A stretch of 64,000 bases of DNA from DASRAU01 sp035638075 (GTDB lineage Bacteria; Acidobacteriota; Polarisedimenticolia; Gp22-AA2). The translations under genes and the position numbers were made by a program. Of this stretch, positions 6,412 through 15,700 are shown piece after piece; position 1 is the stretch's first letter, and each line of letters begins with the position of its first letter. Location of the stretch: contig DASRAU010000036.1 in assembly GCA_035638075.1 (NCBI GenBank), positions 62,001-126,000 on the forward strand, in the 5' to 3' direction. The notes under the pieces were generated by a model. It searched no databases. It was not told where the DNA came from and worked only from the letters and a program-made list of their open reading frames with translations.

Positions 6412-8499
6412 GTGCAAATCCCGAGCTCTGCCCAGTCCGCCGCGTCCGGCATCGACACGCTCCCGGCCGGCCTCCTCGCGCCGGGGAAGAACTGCTGGCG
6501 CGTCGAGCGCGCCGACCGGTTCCGCTGCGTCCAGGATGCCGACGATTATTTCCGCTGGGTGCGGCAGGCGCTCCTTGCCGCGCGGCAATCCATTTTCATC
6601 ATCGGCTGGGACCTGCAGGCCGTGGACCTCGTCGAACCGGCCGCGAACCATGAGGCGCCCACCCGGCTCGACGCCATCCTCGCGCACGTCGCGCGGCGCC
6701 GCCGCCATCTGCGCTGCCACGTCCTGATCTGGGGCTACGACGTGCTCTACACCCTCGAGCGGGACCCACTGCTGCGCTGGCGGCTGGGATGGAGCACACC
6801 GCGCCACGTCCGCTTCGGGTTCGACGACCGGCACCCGCTCGCCGCCTGTCACCACCAGAAGATCATCGTGGTGGACGACGCCATCGCCTTCTGCGGCAGC
6901 ATCGACCTGACCACGCACCGCTGGGACACGCCGCGGCATGAACCGGACGACCCTCTGCGCAAGGCGAACGGGGTGGCCTACGGTCCGTACCACGAGGTGG
7001 CGGCGATGCTGACGGGGCCGGCGGCGGCGCGGCTCGGGGAGCTGGCGCGGGAGCGCTGGCGCACCTCGCAGAACGGCGGACGGCTGCCGCCGCCCGCCGC
7101 TGCTTCGCCGGAAGACGGCGCCCGCCTGTGGCCCGCGGACGCGGAGGTCGATCTGGCCGGTGCGGAAGTCGGGATCGCGCGCACCCAACCGGAGTTCCTG
7201 GCGCAGCCGCCGGCGCGCGAGTGCGAGACGCTCCTTCTCGACGCCATCGGCGCGGCGAAGCGCTCCCTCTACATGGAGAGCCAGTACTTCACCAGCGACA
7301 CGCTGGCGCAGGCGCTGGCGAAGCGGCTGGCCGAGCCGGACGGCCCCGAGGTGATCGTCGTCGTGCCGCGCGAGTGCCACGGCTGGCTCGAGCGCAACAC
7401 CATGGGGGTCTTCCGGGAGGAGATCTTCCGCCGCCTCGCCGCCGCCGACCGGCACGGCCGGCTGCGCCTGCTCTATCCCATGGCGTCGCGCGGCCGCGAC
7501 ATCCCGACTTTCATCCATTCCAAGGTGCTGGTCGCGGACGACGTGCTGCTGCGCATTGGCTCGGCGAACTTCGCGCGCCGCAGCATGGCGCTGGACACCG
7601 AGTGCGACCTGGCGATCGACGGCGCGGACGAAGCCCGGGTCCGCGACGGAATCCGGCGCATCCGCGACCGGCTTCTCGGCGAGCACCTCGGCCTGTCGGG
7701 CGAGGCGGTGGCCACAGGCCTCGCCGAGGCCGGGTCGATGCGCGCCTTCGTGGACGCCCGCGGCGGCGGCGATCGCGCCCTCGTGCGCATCGACCCCGCG
7801 ACGCTCGAGGAATCCTCCGTTCCCGAGGCGGTCCGGGCGGCCGCCGATCCGGACGGCCCGGTGCGCATCGACACCGTGATCGAGGAGAGTCCGCGGAAAA
7901 CCGACCCGGCAGCGCAGCCGCGGCGGCGCGCGGCGGCCCGGCTCCGGGGGATCGCGGCGGCCGTTCTCGCCGCACCGTCCCTGTTCCCGGTCGAGCTGCT
8001 GGCGCTGCTCTGCGGACTGCTGCTCGGAGCGTCGCGCGGTCTCGTGGCCGGATTCGCCGGCGCGCTCGCCGTCGCCACGCTGGGGTACACGGCCGGGCGG
8101 CTGCTCGGGCCCGATCGTCTCGCCCGCTTCATGACGCGCCGCGCCTGGCGCTCGCTGCGGCAAGTGGGCGCCGACGGGGTGCGCGGCATCGCCGCCCTGC
8201 AGCTGTCGTCCGTGGCCAACAGCGGGGCGGTGCAGCTCTTCTGCGGCGCGCACCGCGTCGGATTCGGGACCGCTCTCCTCGGATCGCTGCTGGCCCTCGT
8301 TCCCCAGGTCATCGCGCTCGGCGGATTCGGGGCGCTCCTGCGGCAGACGATCCTGCAACCCTCCCCGGGGCGGCGGCTCGCGACGCTCGCCGCCGTGCTG
8401 GCGCTGCTCGCCGCCGCCGCGCTGCTGCGCTCGTTCCTGCTGGCGCGCCGCTTCGGACCGGCGGTCGCGGAGCACCGCAGCCAGGCGGAGTTCGGCTAG
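6412..8499 (+). CDS. Phospholipase D-like protein fused to a VTT/DedA membrane domain
   Basis: A 695-residue two-part protein. The N-terminal about 450 residues are a PLD superfamily enzyme with two HKD motifs: HHQKIIVVDD near residue 148 and HSKVLVADD near residue 368, each followed by the GS(I/A) segment. The C-terminal 190 residues are hydrophobic (LLALLCGLLLGASRG, LVPQVIALGGFGALL) and match the TVP38/TMEM64 (VTT) domain, a lipid scramblase-like membrane module. Such fusions are known and are thought to act on membrane phospholipids, for example in cardiolipin-type synthesis or transfer. The start is GTG at 6412. The EEP-family gene begins on the last base of its stop codon, so the two are coupled. 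Confidence 0.85.
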   Translation: MQIPSSAQSAASGIDTLPAGLLAPGKNCWRVERADRFRCVQDADDYFRWVRQALLAARQSIFIIGWDLQAVDLVEPAANHEAPTRLDAILAHVARRRRHLRCHVLIWGYDVLYTLERDPLLRWRLGWSTPRHVRFGFDDRHPLAACHHQKIIVVDDAIAFCGSIDLTTHRWDTPRHEPDDPLRKANGVAYGPYHEVAAMLTGPAAARLGELARERWRTSQNGGRLPPPAAASPEDGARLWPADAEVDLAGAEVGIARTQPEFLAQPPARECETLLLDAIGAAKRSLYMESQYFTSDTLAQALAKRLAEPDGPEVIVVVPRECHGWLERNTMGVFREEIFRRLAAADRHGRLRLLYPMASRGRDIPTFIHSKVLVADDVLLRIGSANFARRSMALDTECDLAIDGADEARVRDGIRRIRDRLLGEHLGLSGEAVATGLAEAGSMRAFVDARGGGDRALVRIDPATLEESSVPEAVRAAADPDGPVRIDTVIEESPRKTDPAAQPRRRAAARLRGIAAAVLAAPSLFPVELLALLCGLLLGASRGLVAGFAGALAVATLGYTAGRLLGPDRLARFMTRRAWRSLRQVGADGVRGIAALQLSSVANSGAVQLFCGAHRVGFGTALLGSLLALVPQVIALGGFGALLRQTILQPSPGRRLATLAAVLALLAAAALLRSFLLARRFGPAVAEHRSQAEFG

Positions 8500-9200
8500 T
8501 GGCCGAGCCGGGCGCCCTGCGGGTCGCCACCTGGAACGTCCACGCCTGCGTCGGGCGCGACGGCCGCTTCGACCCCGAGCGGGTGGCGAACGTCATCGTC
8601 GAGCTGGACGCCGACATCGTGGCCCTGCAGGAGTTCACCTATCCCGCCAGCGTCGCGCTGGAGTCGCGGTCACCGGCGGTGCTGACGACCCTCGATCGCT
8701 ACACCTGCGCCCTCGGCCCGACCCGCAGCACCGTCACCGAATGCTTCGGCAACGCCCTGTTCACGCGCCATCCCATCCGGGAGGTGCATCGCATCGACCT
8801 GTCGATGGAGCGTCGCGAGCCCCGCGGCGCGCTGGCGGCCAGCATCGACGTCGGCGGCCGGCTGGTGCACGTGCTCGCGGCGCACCTCGGGCTGCGCCTG
8901 CGCGAGCGCCGCTTCCAGGTGCGCCAGATCCTCGAGTACCTCGACTCGGTGCGCGGCACGCTGTTCGTCGTCCTCGGCGACTTCAACGACTGGCTGCCGG
9001 GGCGATCGGTCGTGCACCTGCTCGACCGCCGGCTCGGCCGCCCGCCGCGCGCGCCGTCGTACCCCGTGGGCTGGCCGCTGGTCGAGCTCGACCGGATCTG
9101 GGTCCACCCCCGCCGGGCGCTGCGCCGCATCTTCAGCCATCGCACGGCGGCCTCCCGGCTGGCCTCCGATCACCTTCCCGTCATCGCCGAGATCGGCTGA
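8499..9200 (+). CDS. Endonuclease/exonuclease/phosphatase (EEP) family hydrolase
   Basis: A 233-residue EEP-fold enzyme: RVATWNVHACVGRDGR near the start, ADIVALQE (metal-binding Glu), LAAHLGLR, VVLGDFNDW and the C-terminal SDHLPVIAEI. These are the Asn, Glu, Asp-Asn and Asp-His residues of the DNase I-like catalytic site. The start is GTG at 8499, overlapping the TAG of the PLD/VTT gene by one base. This neighbour pair (PLD-VTT plus EEP) recurs in other bacteria and suggests hydrolysis of a phosphodiester lipid head group rather than DNA, but the substrate is inferred only from context. Confidence 0.88.
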   Translation: MAEPGALRVATWNVHACVGRDGRFDPERVANVIVELDADIVALQEFTYPASVALESRSPAVLTTLDRYTCALGPTRSTVTECFGNALFTRHPIREVHRIDLSMERREPRGALAASIDVGGRLVHVLAAHLGLRLRERRFQVRQILEYLDSVRGTLFVVLGDFNDWLPGRSVVHLLDRRLGRPPRAPSYPVGWPLVELDRIWVHPRRALRRIFSHRTAASRLASDHLPVIAEIG

Positions 9201-9222
9201 ATCGCGGAGGCCGGGAGGCGGC

Positions 9223-9792
9223 TTGCGCCGCTTCGTGACGGAAGCGATATTGCGGGCCGTGACGACACCGCTCCGCCTCCGCGTGCACGCCGTCCTCCTG
9301 GCGGTGGCCGCGCTCATCCTGATCGCGCCGGCGGCCTTCGCCATCTGGGTGCCGCAGACGCGGGCGGAGTTCGTCGATGCGGTCGCGAAGGGAACCCGCG
9401 GCGCCAAAATGGAGTCGTTCGTGGTGGAGCGCGGCTTCGACGACGTGGTGAAGACCTTCGACGCGCGCTGCACTCCGTGCCTCGACAAGCTCGTCCAGCG
9501 GACCGCGAACGTCGGCTACGTCGAGCGCTCGTCCACCGACTACAACCCGAGCTTCAGGCACCTCAGCCGCGACCGGGCGGAGTTCACCATGCAGGTGGTG
9601 CACCGGCCGGCCGGCGTCGGCGCCCACCCGCCGGAGGGCGGTCTCTACGTCATGGCCGTGGACCTGAAGCGCGCCGGCGCCCACCGCACCGAGGTGGTCC
9701 TGTACCGGCCGACGATGGGCTACAAGTTCCTCTCCGAGGCCCTGATGGAGTGGGCCGAGGGGACCTCCACCGACTGCCCCAAGCTGAAGTAG
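9223..9792 (+). CDS. Unknown membrane-anchored protein
   Basis: A 189-residue protein with one N-terminal hydrophobic segment (AVLLAVAALILIAPAAFAIWV, about residues 23-43) and a soluble domain with a CTPC motif near residue 84 and two regular strands (FTMQVVHRP, GGLYVMAVDL). The CxxC could be redox-active or bind metal, but no thioredoxin-like surroundings are seen. TTG at 9223 is the outermost start; later starts are possible. It lies 22 nt after the EEP gene and is probably the third gene of the PLD/EEP unit. Family not recognised. Confidence 0.6.
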   Translation: MRRFVTEAILRAVTTPLRLRVHAVLLAVAALILIAPAAFAIWVPQTRAEFVDAVAKGTRGAKMESFVVERGFDDVVKTFDARCTPCLDKLVQRTANVGYVERSSTDYNPSFRHLSRDRAEFTMQVVHRPAGVGAHPPEGGLYVMAVDLKRAGAHRTEVVLYRPTMGYKFLSEALMEWAEGTSTDCPKLK

Positions 9793-9850
9793 CCGCTTCC
9801 GTCCTCCTGCCAATCCCGCCCCCCGCGTGCGATTGCGCCGAAATGCCGCG

Positions 9851-9878
9851 ATGACAATCGCGGCAACCGCGATATGAT
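9851..9878 (+). promoter_or_regulatory. Promoter of the PD40 Ser/Thr kinase
   Basis: ATGACA (9851-9856, one mismatch from TTGACA), 16-bp spacer, TATGAT (9873-9878). The -10 ends 8 nt before the ATG at 9887, so transcription should start at or next to the start codon; no Shine-Dalgarno is present. Confidence 0.55.
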
Positions 9879-9886
9879 GCGCGGCC

Positions 9887-12607
9887 ATGTCCATCGAAGC
9901 GGGGAAGACGCTCCTCAACTTCCGCCTCGCCGGCAAGATCGGCGAAGGCGGCATGGGGGTCGTGTGGAAGGCTCTTGACACGACCCTGAATCGTCCGGTG
10001 GCGGTGAAGATCCTGCCGGACCTGTTCGCCGGCGATCCCGACCGGCTGGCGCGCTTCGAGCGCGAGGCGCGGCTGCTGGCCGCCCTCAACCACCCGCACA
10101 TCGCCGCCATCTACGGGCTGCACCAGGCGGAGGGGAAGCATTTCCTCGCCCTCGAGCTGGTCAGCGGCACCACCCTGGACGCGCGCCTCAAGGAGGGGCC
10201 GATCCCCGTCGACGAGACGGTGCGCTTCGCCCTGCAGATCGCCGAGGGGCTGGAGGCGGCCCACGAGGCGGGCATCGTCCACCGCGACCTGAAACCGGCG
10301 AACATCCAGGTGACCGACGACGGGCAGGTGAAGATCCTCGACTTCGGTTTGGCCAAGGCGCTCTCCGGCGAGGGAAGCGAGCCGTCGCCGCTGTCGTCGA
10401 TGTCGCCGACGATGACCTCGGGAGGGACGCGGGCCGGCGTCATCCTCGGCACCGCCGCCTACATGAGCCCGGAGCAGGCGAAGGGCAAAGCGATCGACCG
10501 CCGCACCGACATCTGGGCCTTCGGGTGCGTCGTCTTCGAGATGCTCACGGGCACGCGCCTGTTCGACGGCGAGACCATTTCCGAGATGATCGCCGCGGTC
10601 CTCAAGACCGACCCGGACTGGAAGGCGCTGCCGCCGGCGACGCCGCCGACGCTGCGGCGCCTGCTGCGCCGCTGCCTCGAGCGCGACCCGCGCCACCGCC
10701 TGCGCGACATCGGCGACGCGCGCGTGCTGCTCGAGGAGGTCGTCTCGGGGAAGGCGGCGCTCGACGATCGCGCCGCGGCGGATGCGTCCGGGTACACGGC
10801 TCCCGGCACGATGACGGCTCCGGTCGCGCGCGGAGCGTCCCCGGCGCTGCTCGCCGGCGCCGCCATGGCCGCGGCGCTCGCGACCGCCGCCGGGTTCTTC
10901 TTCCTGCGCCCGACGCCGCCGGCCCCGCAGCCGATCCGCCTCGAAGCGGCGGTCACGGGCGATCAGCCGCTCCTGACGATTCAGGGGAGCGCGACGGCGC
11001 TGTCTCCCGACGGCCGCTACCTCGCCTATGCCATCGGCACCGCCAGCGACGTCAGCGCCACGAAGCTGTACGTCCGTTCTCTGGGCCGCCTCGAGGACAC
11101 GCCGCTGCAGGGGACCGACGCCGCCTACAACCCGTTCTTCTCGCCCGACGGGCAATGGATCGGCTTCGTCACCCCTTCGACGCTCAAGAAGGTGTCGATC
11201 ACCGGGGGAACGCCCCTGGTGCTGTGCCCGGTCGCCCTCAGTCGCGGCGCGGCGTGGGGCGAGAACGGCGCCATCGTCTTCGCTCCCAACCCGGCGAGCG
11301 GCCTGATGCAGCTCCCGGCGGCCGGCGGCCAGCCGAAGCCGCTGACGACCCTGGGCCAGGGGGAGGTGAGCCACCGCTGGCCGCAGTTCCTTCCCGGGGG
11401 CGACAAGGTGCTGTTCACCGCCTACGGTACGGGGGACCGGAACTCCGGCACCATCGAGATCGTCGACGTGAAGACCGGCAAGCGGACCGTCCTGACCCAC
11501 GGCGGCACGTACGCGCGCTACGCCGCCTCCGGGCACCTCCTGTATCTCAACCAGCGGACGCTCTTCGCCGCGCCGCTCGATCTCGCGTCGATGAAGCTGA
11601 CCGCGCTGCCGTCGCCGGTGATGCAGGACGTCAACACCAACACCGAAGGGGGCGGCCAGTACGACGTCTCCAGGAGCGGGACGCTCGTCTACCTCACGGG
11701 GCAGGCGGCCGGCGCGCGCAACACCCTCGCCTGGTCCGACCCGCAGGGGCGGTTGACGCTGGTGAGCGACGCGCGGCGCGAGTTCCAGGCTCCCGTGCGG
11801 ATCTCTCCGGATGGCCACAGGATTGCCGTCGCCATCGTCCAGGATGGCAACACCGACATCTGGATCCAGGACCTGGAGCGGGGCACCTTCACCCGCCTGA
11901 CGTTCGACGAAGGCCGCGACCTGTATCCGGTCTGGTCGGCCGACGGCCGTGACCTGTACTACACGTCCAACCGGAATTCGAAGTGGGTGATCCTGCGCAA
12001 GCATTCCGACGGCACCGGCGAGGAGGAGACGATGGCTTCGTCCGACGTCGAGATGGACGCCTACTCGACGTCGCCCGACGGGAAATACCTCGGCTACCAC
12101 CTCTCCACGCCGAACGGCGACCCGTGGCTGATGCCGCTGCAGGGGGATCACAAGGCGCGGCCCCTGTTCACGAGCAACGCGTCGGAGGGGGATCCGGTTT
12201 TCTCGCCCGACGGCAAGTGGATCACGTATGACTCGGACGAATCGGGGCGCTGGGAGGTTTACGTGCGCCCGTCCTCCGGCGAAGGGAGCCGCTGGCAGGT
12301 CTCGGCGCAGGGGGGCGAATTCGCGCGCTGGTCGAAGGACGGCGCGACCATCTTCTACATGGAGCGCAACAAGGCCGCGTGGCGCGTGCCGGTGCGCGCC
12401 GTCGGCGGGTCGCTCGAGGTCGGCCGCCCCGAGAAGATGTTCGACCTCGTGCCCGGGCTGCAGGGCGACTGGGACGTCGCGGCGGACGGCAAGCGCTTCC
12501 TGATCATCCAGAGCGAGGTCGCGACCCTCGCCGGCAACCGCAACATGGTCAAGATCGCCTTCAACTGGTTCGAGGATCTGAAGGCGACGCTGGCCGCCGG
12601 CCGCTAG
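9887..12607 (+). CDS. Membrane Ser/Thr protein kinase with PD40 beta-propeller sensor
   Basis: A 906-residue PknB-like kinase. Kinase domain about residues 10-290: glycine loop GEGGMG, Lys41 in VAVK, HRDLKPAN at 132-139, DFG at 152-154 and the activation-segment end YMSPEQA. A single transmembrane helix (LLAGAAMAAALATAAGFFF, about 318-336) follows. The remaining 560 residues hold PD40/TolB-like repeats with the 'FSPDG' signature (LSPDGRYLAYA, FSPDGQWIGF, ISPDGHRIAVA, FSPDGKWITYD), forming an extracytoplasmic propeller. This design is abundant in Acidobacteriota and related phyla and should couple an external ligand to phosphorylation of cytoplasmic targets. It is monocistronic; its stop codon lies inside the left arm of an inverted-repeat element. 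Confidence 0.92.
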   Translation: MSIEAGKTLLNFRLAGKIGEGGMGVVWKALDTTLNRPVAVKILPDLFAGDPDRLARFEREARLLAALNHPHIAAIYGLHQAEGKHFLALELVSGTTLDARLKEGPIPVDETVRFALQIAEGLEAAHEAGIVHRDLKPANIQVTDDGQVKILDFGLAKALSGEGSEPSPLSSMSPTMTSGGTRAGVILGTAAYMSPEQAKGKAIDRRTDIWAFGCVVFEMLTGTRLFDGETISEMIAAVLKTDPDWKALPPATPPTLRRLLRRCLERDPRHRLRDIGDARVLLEEVVSGKAALDDRAAADASGYTAPGTMTAPVARGASPALLAGAAMAAALATAAGFFFLRPTPPAPQPIRLEAAVTGDQPLLTIQGSATALSPDGRYLAYAIGTASDVSATKLYVRSLGRLEDTPLQGTDAAYNPFFSPDGQWIGFVTPSTLKKVSITGGTPLVLCPVALSRGAAWGENGAIVFAPNPASGLMQLPAAGGQPKPLTTLGQGEVSHRWPQFLPGGDKVLFTAYGTGDRNSGTIEIVDVKTGKRTVLTHGGTYARYAASGHLLYLNQRTLFAAPLDLASMKLTALPSPVMQDVNTNTEGGGQYDVSRSGTLVYLTGQAAGARNTLAWSDPQGRLTLVSDARREFQAPVRISPDGHRIAVAIVQDGNTDIWIQDLERGTFTRLTFDEGRDLYPVWSADGRDLYYTSNRNSKWVILRKHSDGTGEEETMASSDVEMDAYSTSPDGKYLGYHLSTPNGDPWLMPLQGDHKARPLFTSNASEGDPVFSPDGKWITYDSDESGRWEVYVRPSSGEGSRWQVSAQGGEFARWSKDGATIFYMERNKAAWRVPVRAVGGSLEVGRPEKMFDLVPGLQGDWDVAADGKRFLIIQSEVATLAGNRNMVKIAFNWFEDLKATLAAGR

Positions 12608-12706
12608 CCCGGATTTCTCACTGGGGTTCGTCGCGAGGGCGCGAAGACGCCCGTCAGGACGGCCAGATCCGCGGCCGCAGCAGAACACCGGTGAAAAATC
12701 CGGGCT
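12606..12706. repeat. 101-bp element bounded by 16-bp inverted repeats
   Basis: Left arm 12606-12621 (AGCCCGGATTTCTCAC) and right arm 12691-12706 are inverted copies with one mismatch. The 69-bp interior has a small GGGCG/CGCCC hairpin around 12637-12652 and no coding potential. The left arm overlaps the TAG stop of the kinase. It could be a MITE-like relic of a transposon, a REP-type repeat, or a long stem serving as bidirectional terminator between the two convergent genes. No clear target duplication is visible. Confidence 0.5.
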
Positions 12707-12720
12707 TGTCGAACGGACTT

Positions 12721-15700
12721 TTACAGCAGGTCCTTGCAGACGCCGTTCTCGAATCCGCTCCCTGGCACGCCGATCAGCCCCGTGAGGCCGTGGCATTCCG
12801 AAGCCGGATCCGGCGAGAGGAACAGGCAGCACGCGCACGCGTCCCCGGTACACGTGACCGCTGGAGCCCGGGGGAGGACCGGGAACGTGACCGGCCAGAC
12901 GGACCCGAAGCCGTCCTTGTCCCAGGCGCCGAGCGCGAAGGACGTCGGCGTGCCGTCAGGCGCATCGGCGAACAGCGTGGTCGCCTGCTGCCGCCGGGCG
13001 ATGCAGTTCTGGAACGCGCCGAAGGCGCTCTGGCTGAGCCCGTTCTGACCGGGCACGAACGTCAGACGCAGCGTGAAGGTGCCGTCGGCCGCCTGGGCGT
13101 CGCTCGACACGATCGGGAAGCTCTTCGGCGCGCACGAGCAGACCCCCGCGCCGGGATCGACGACGCAGTTCTCGGGGTTGTACCCCGCCTGCTGCTGCTG
13201 GGTGACGAGGAGCGAGCCGTCGTCGACGAGATTCAGGGGGAGTGGCGGGGAACCGCCACCCCACGGGGTGCGCGTCGCCTGGACGGTCAGGCGTGGAGGC
13301 GGCACCGGGGGCAACGCGGGGTTCGGCGTCGTCACCCGTAGCAGCAGGTCGGTGAAGTCCGCGCGGATTTCCAGGGACGGCCCCGGAAACAACGCGTACG
13401 TGTCGGGGGTGATGCCGCCGGCGGAGCAGAGCCAGCCGCGAATGATCGCGTCGTACTCCGGGCAGAGGGCGGTGGTGTCGGTGGCCGTCACCTCCACGGC
13501 GAGAATCTCCGGCAGCTGTGGATGCGGCACGCCGCACGCAAGCGGAACGGGCCGGGGCTGTCCCGAGGTGGTGGATCCGAGCGACCCCTCGCCGCAGCCG
13601 TTGTCCCCCGCCAGGAGATAGTAGAAACCGGTCCCGAGGGTCGGAACGCCCAGGTCCTCGGTCGTGACCACGCCGCCCGACTCCGACAGGTTCGCGTCGA
13701 GACATTCGTGGTCGAAGGGGGAGCCGGCGCGGCTTCCCATCATGTGCGCCGGCAGGGTGCCGACATAGGAGTGGTAGCGATCGACGCCGGCGCTCGCAAC
13801 CCAGTCGATCCGGGTCAAGCCGTTGGCGTGCGTCACCGAGAGCGCCGCGCCGACTTCGGGGGGCGTTCCGGGCGAGGGATCGCCCGGGAGGCAGTCGCAC
13901 GCATCCCCGATGCCGTCGCCGTCCGAGTCCGCCTGCAGGTCGGGAATGAAAGGACAGCTGTCGCAGGCGTCGCCCCGGCCGTCGCTGTCGCTGTCCGTCT
14001 GCGACGCGTTGGGAACGGGACAGTTGTCGCACGCGTCGCCGGTCCCGTCGAGGTCGGCGTCCGCCTGGCCCGCGTTCGCAATGAGGGGACAGTTGTCCGA
14101 CCCGTTCGTCACCCCGTCGGAGTCGAGATCGGGAGGACGATGCAGCTCGTAGGTCGAGCCGAAGCCGTCGAACGCGACGAGCGTTCCGCGGGCGGCGTCG
14201 AAGACCGCGACCGTGGTCATGGTGAGCTGGGGAACGTCGAGCGTCGAGAGCGTCCGCCAGACCCGGCCGTCGAAGACCCGCGCGGCGGACATCTCGAAGG
14301 CAAGGCCCGTTCCTCCCGAGCCCGGGCCGGGGTTTATGATGAAATTCAGGCCCGAGACGAGGACCAGCTGCCGGCTCGTCCCGTCGTAGACCAGCTGTCC
14401 CATCCAGGTCGGCGCGACCTCACCCGTGTGATCGACGAGCCGCCAGGTTGCGCCGTCGAACCGCCAGGTGTCGTTGAAGGGGCTGCTGTGGTCGTTCGAG
14501 GTGCCGCCGTTCATGAAGACGGCCGCGCGTCCTTCGTCGTACGTCATCTGCATGCTGGAGCGCGCCCGTGGCGTCGCGGCCGTCGAAACGAAATGCCAGC
14601 TCGATCCGTCGTACACCCAGGTATCGGGCAGGATGTGATCGCCGAGAACCCCGCCGTAGAGGACCAGGAGATCGCGCGAGTCGTCGAAGGCGAGGCCGAA
14701 GTCGCCGCGCGGCGTGGGGGACGTGGCCGGCGTGATGTTGTCCCAACTCGCCCCGTTGAACGACCACAGATCGGTCAGCGGGATTCCGGTCGGGTACGAG
14801 AATCCGCCGAACAGCAGGATGCGATGGTGGAGGCCGTCGTAGGCCATCCGGTGTCCGTAGCGCGCTCCCGGGCTGCCGATGGTCGGGAGCGTCGTCCAGC
14901 CTGTGCCGTCGTAGGCCCAGGTCCGGGTGTCGTCCGACCCGCCGTAGAGGACTGTCAAGGAGCGGAACCGGTCGTAGGCGGCGGCCGTGCCGGACCGGTA
15001 CCCCGGTGTCAGCGGACCTTGCACGGCGACCCACTGGCCGTCGGTGGCGGAGGCCGGCGGGTCGCATAGGTTGCCGATCCCGTCCCGGTCGCTGTCGTTC
15101 CCCCCTCCTCCGAAGGAGAGAGAGAAGACGTTCGGGCACAGGTCGTACTGCAGGAGGACCCGATCGCCGTCGGTATCGAACGGGCGGAGCGTTGCGAGTG
15201 CCGGATGGAGTCCGACCTCGTTGTGCAGCAGCTGGTTCGAGCCTGCGGAGAGGGGCAGGGCGTCCAGGGACGACACCGGTAAGTCGGGGGGGTTGGGATT
15301 GACGAGCGGCGTCCCGAACGATGCGGAGGTGGTCGCCGATCCGTCGGGTGCCGACGGGGTGCCGGCGATCAGCCCGATGCCCATGAAGTTCCAGAATTCA
15401 CGCGCGTCGAAAATCGCCCGCGCCCCGGAGACGTCGTCCGCGGAAGGAATCGCGGGGGCGATCAGGCCTGTCCGCCAGGTCGCACTGCCGAATCCGAAGA
15501 AATCCTCCGCCATCAGCCGGACGCCCGAAGCGCGCGCGCCGACAACCGCCGGCTTCGCCGCGTCGACGACGCGGTAGACGGTGCCGTCGTCGGCGACGAT
15601 CGTCCGCGTCGGTGTGTTGATGGCATCGAAGTCGTACGAGGAGCCGTTCCAGGCGACCGAGGCGGCGATGATTCCGCCGGCCGTCGGCCGGGTCGAGCCG

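Noticed and set aside
9650..12853. 1067-codon open frame on the minus strand
   Set aside because: Opposite strand of the PD40 kinase gene; no domains, and it crosses the gene's start and stop.
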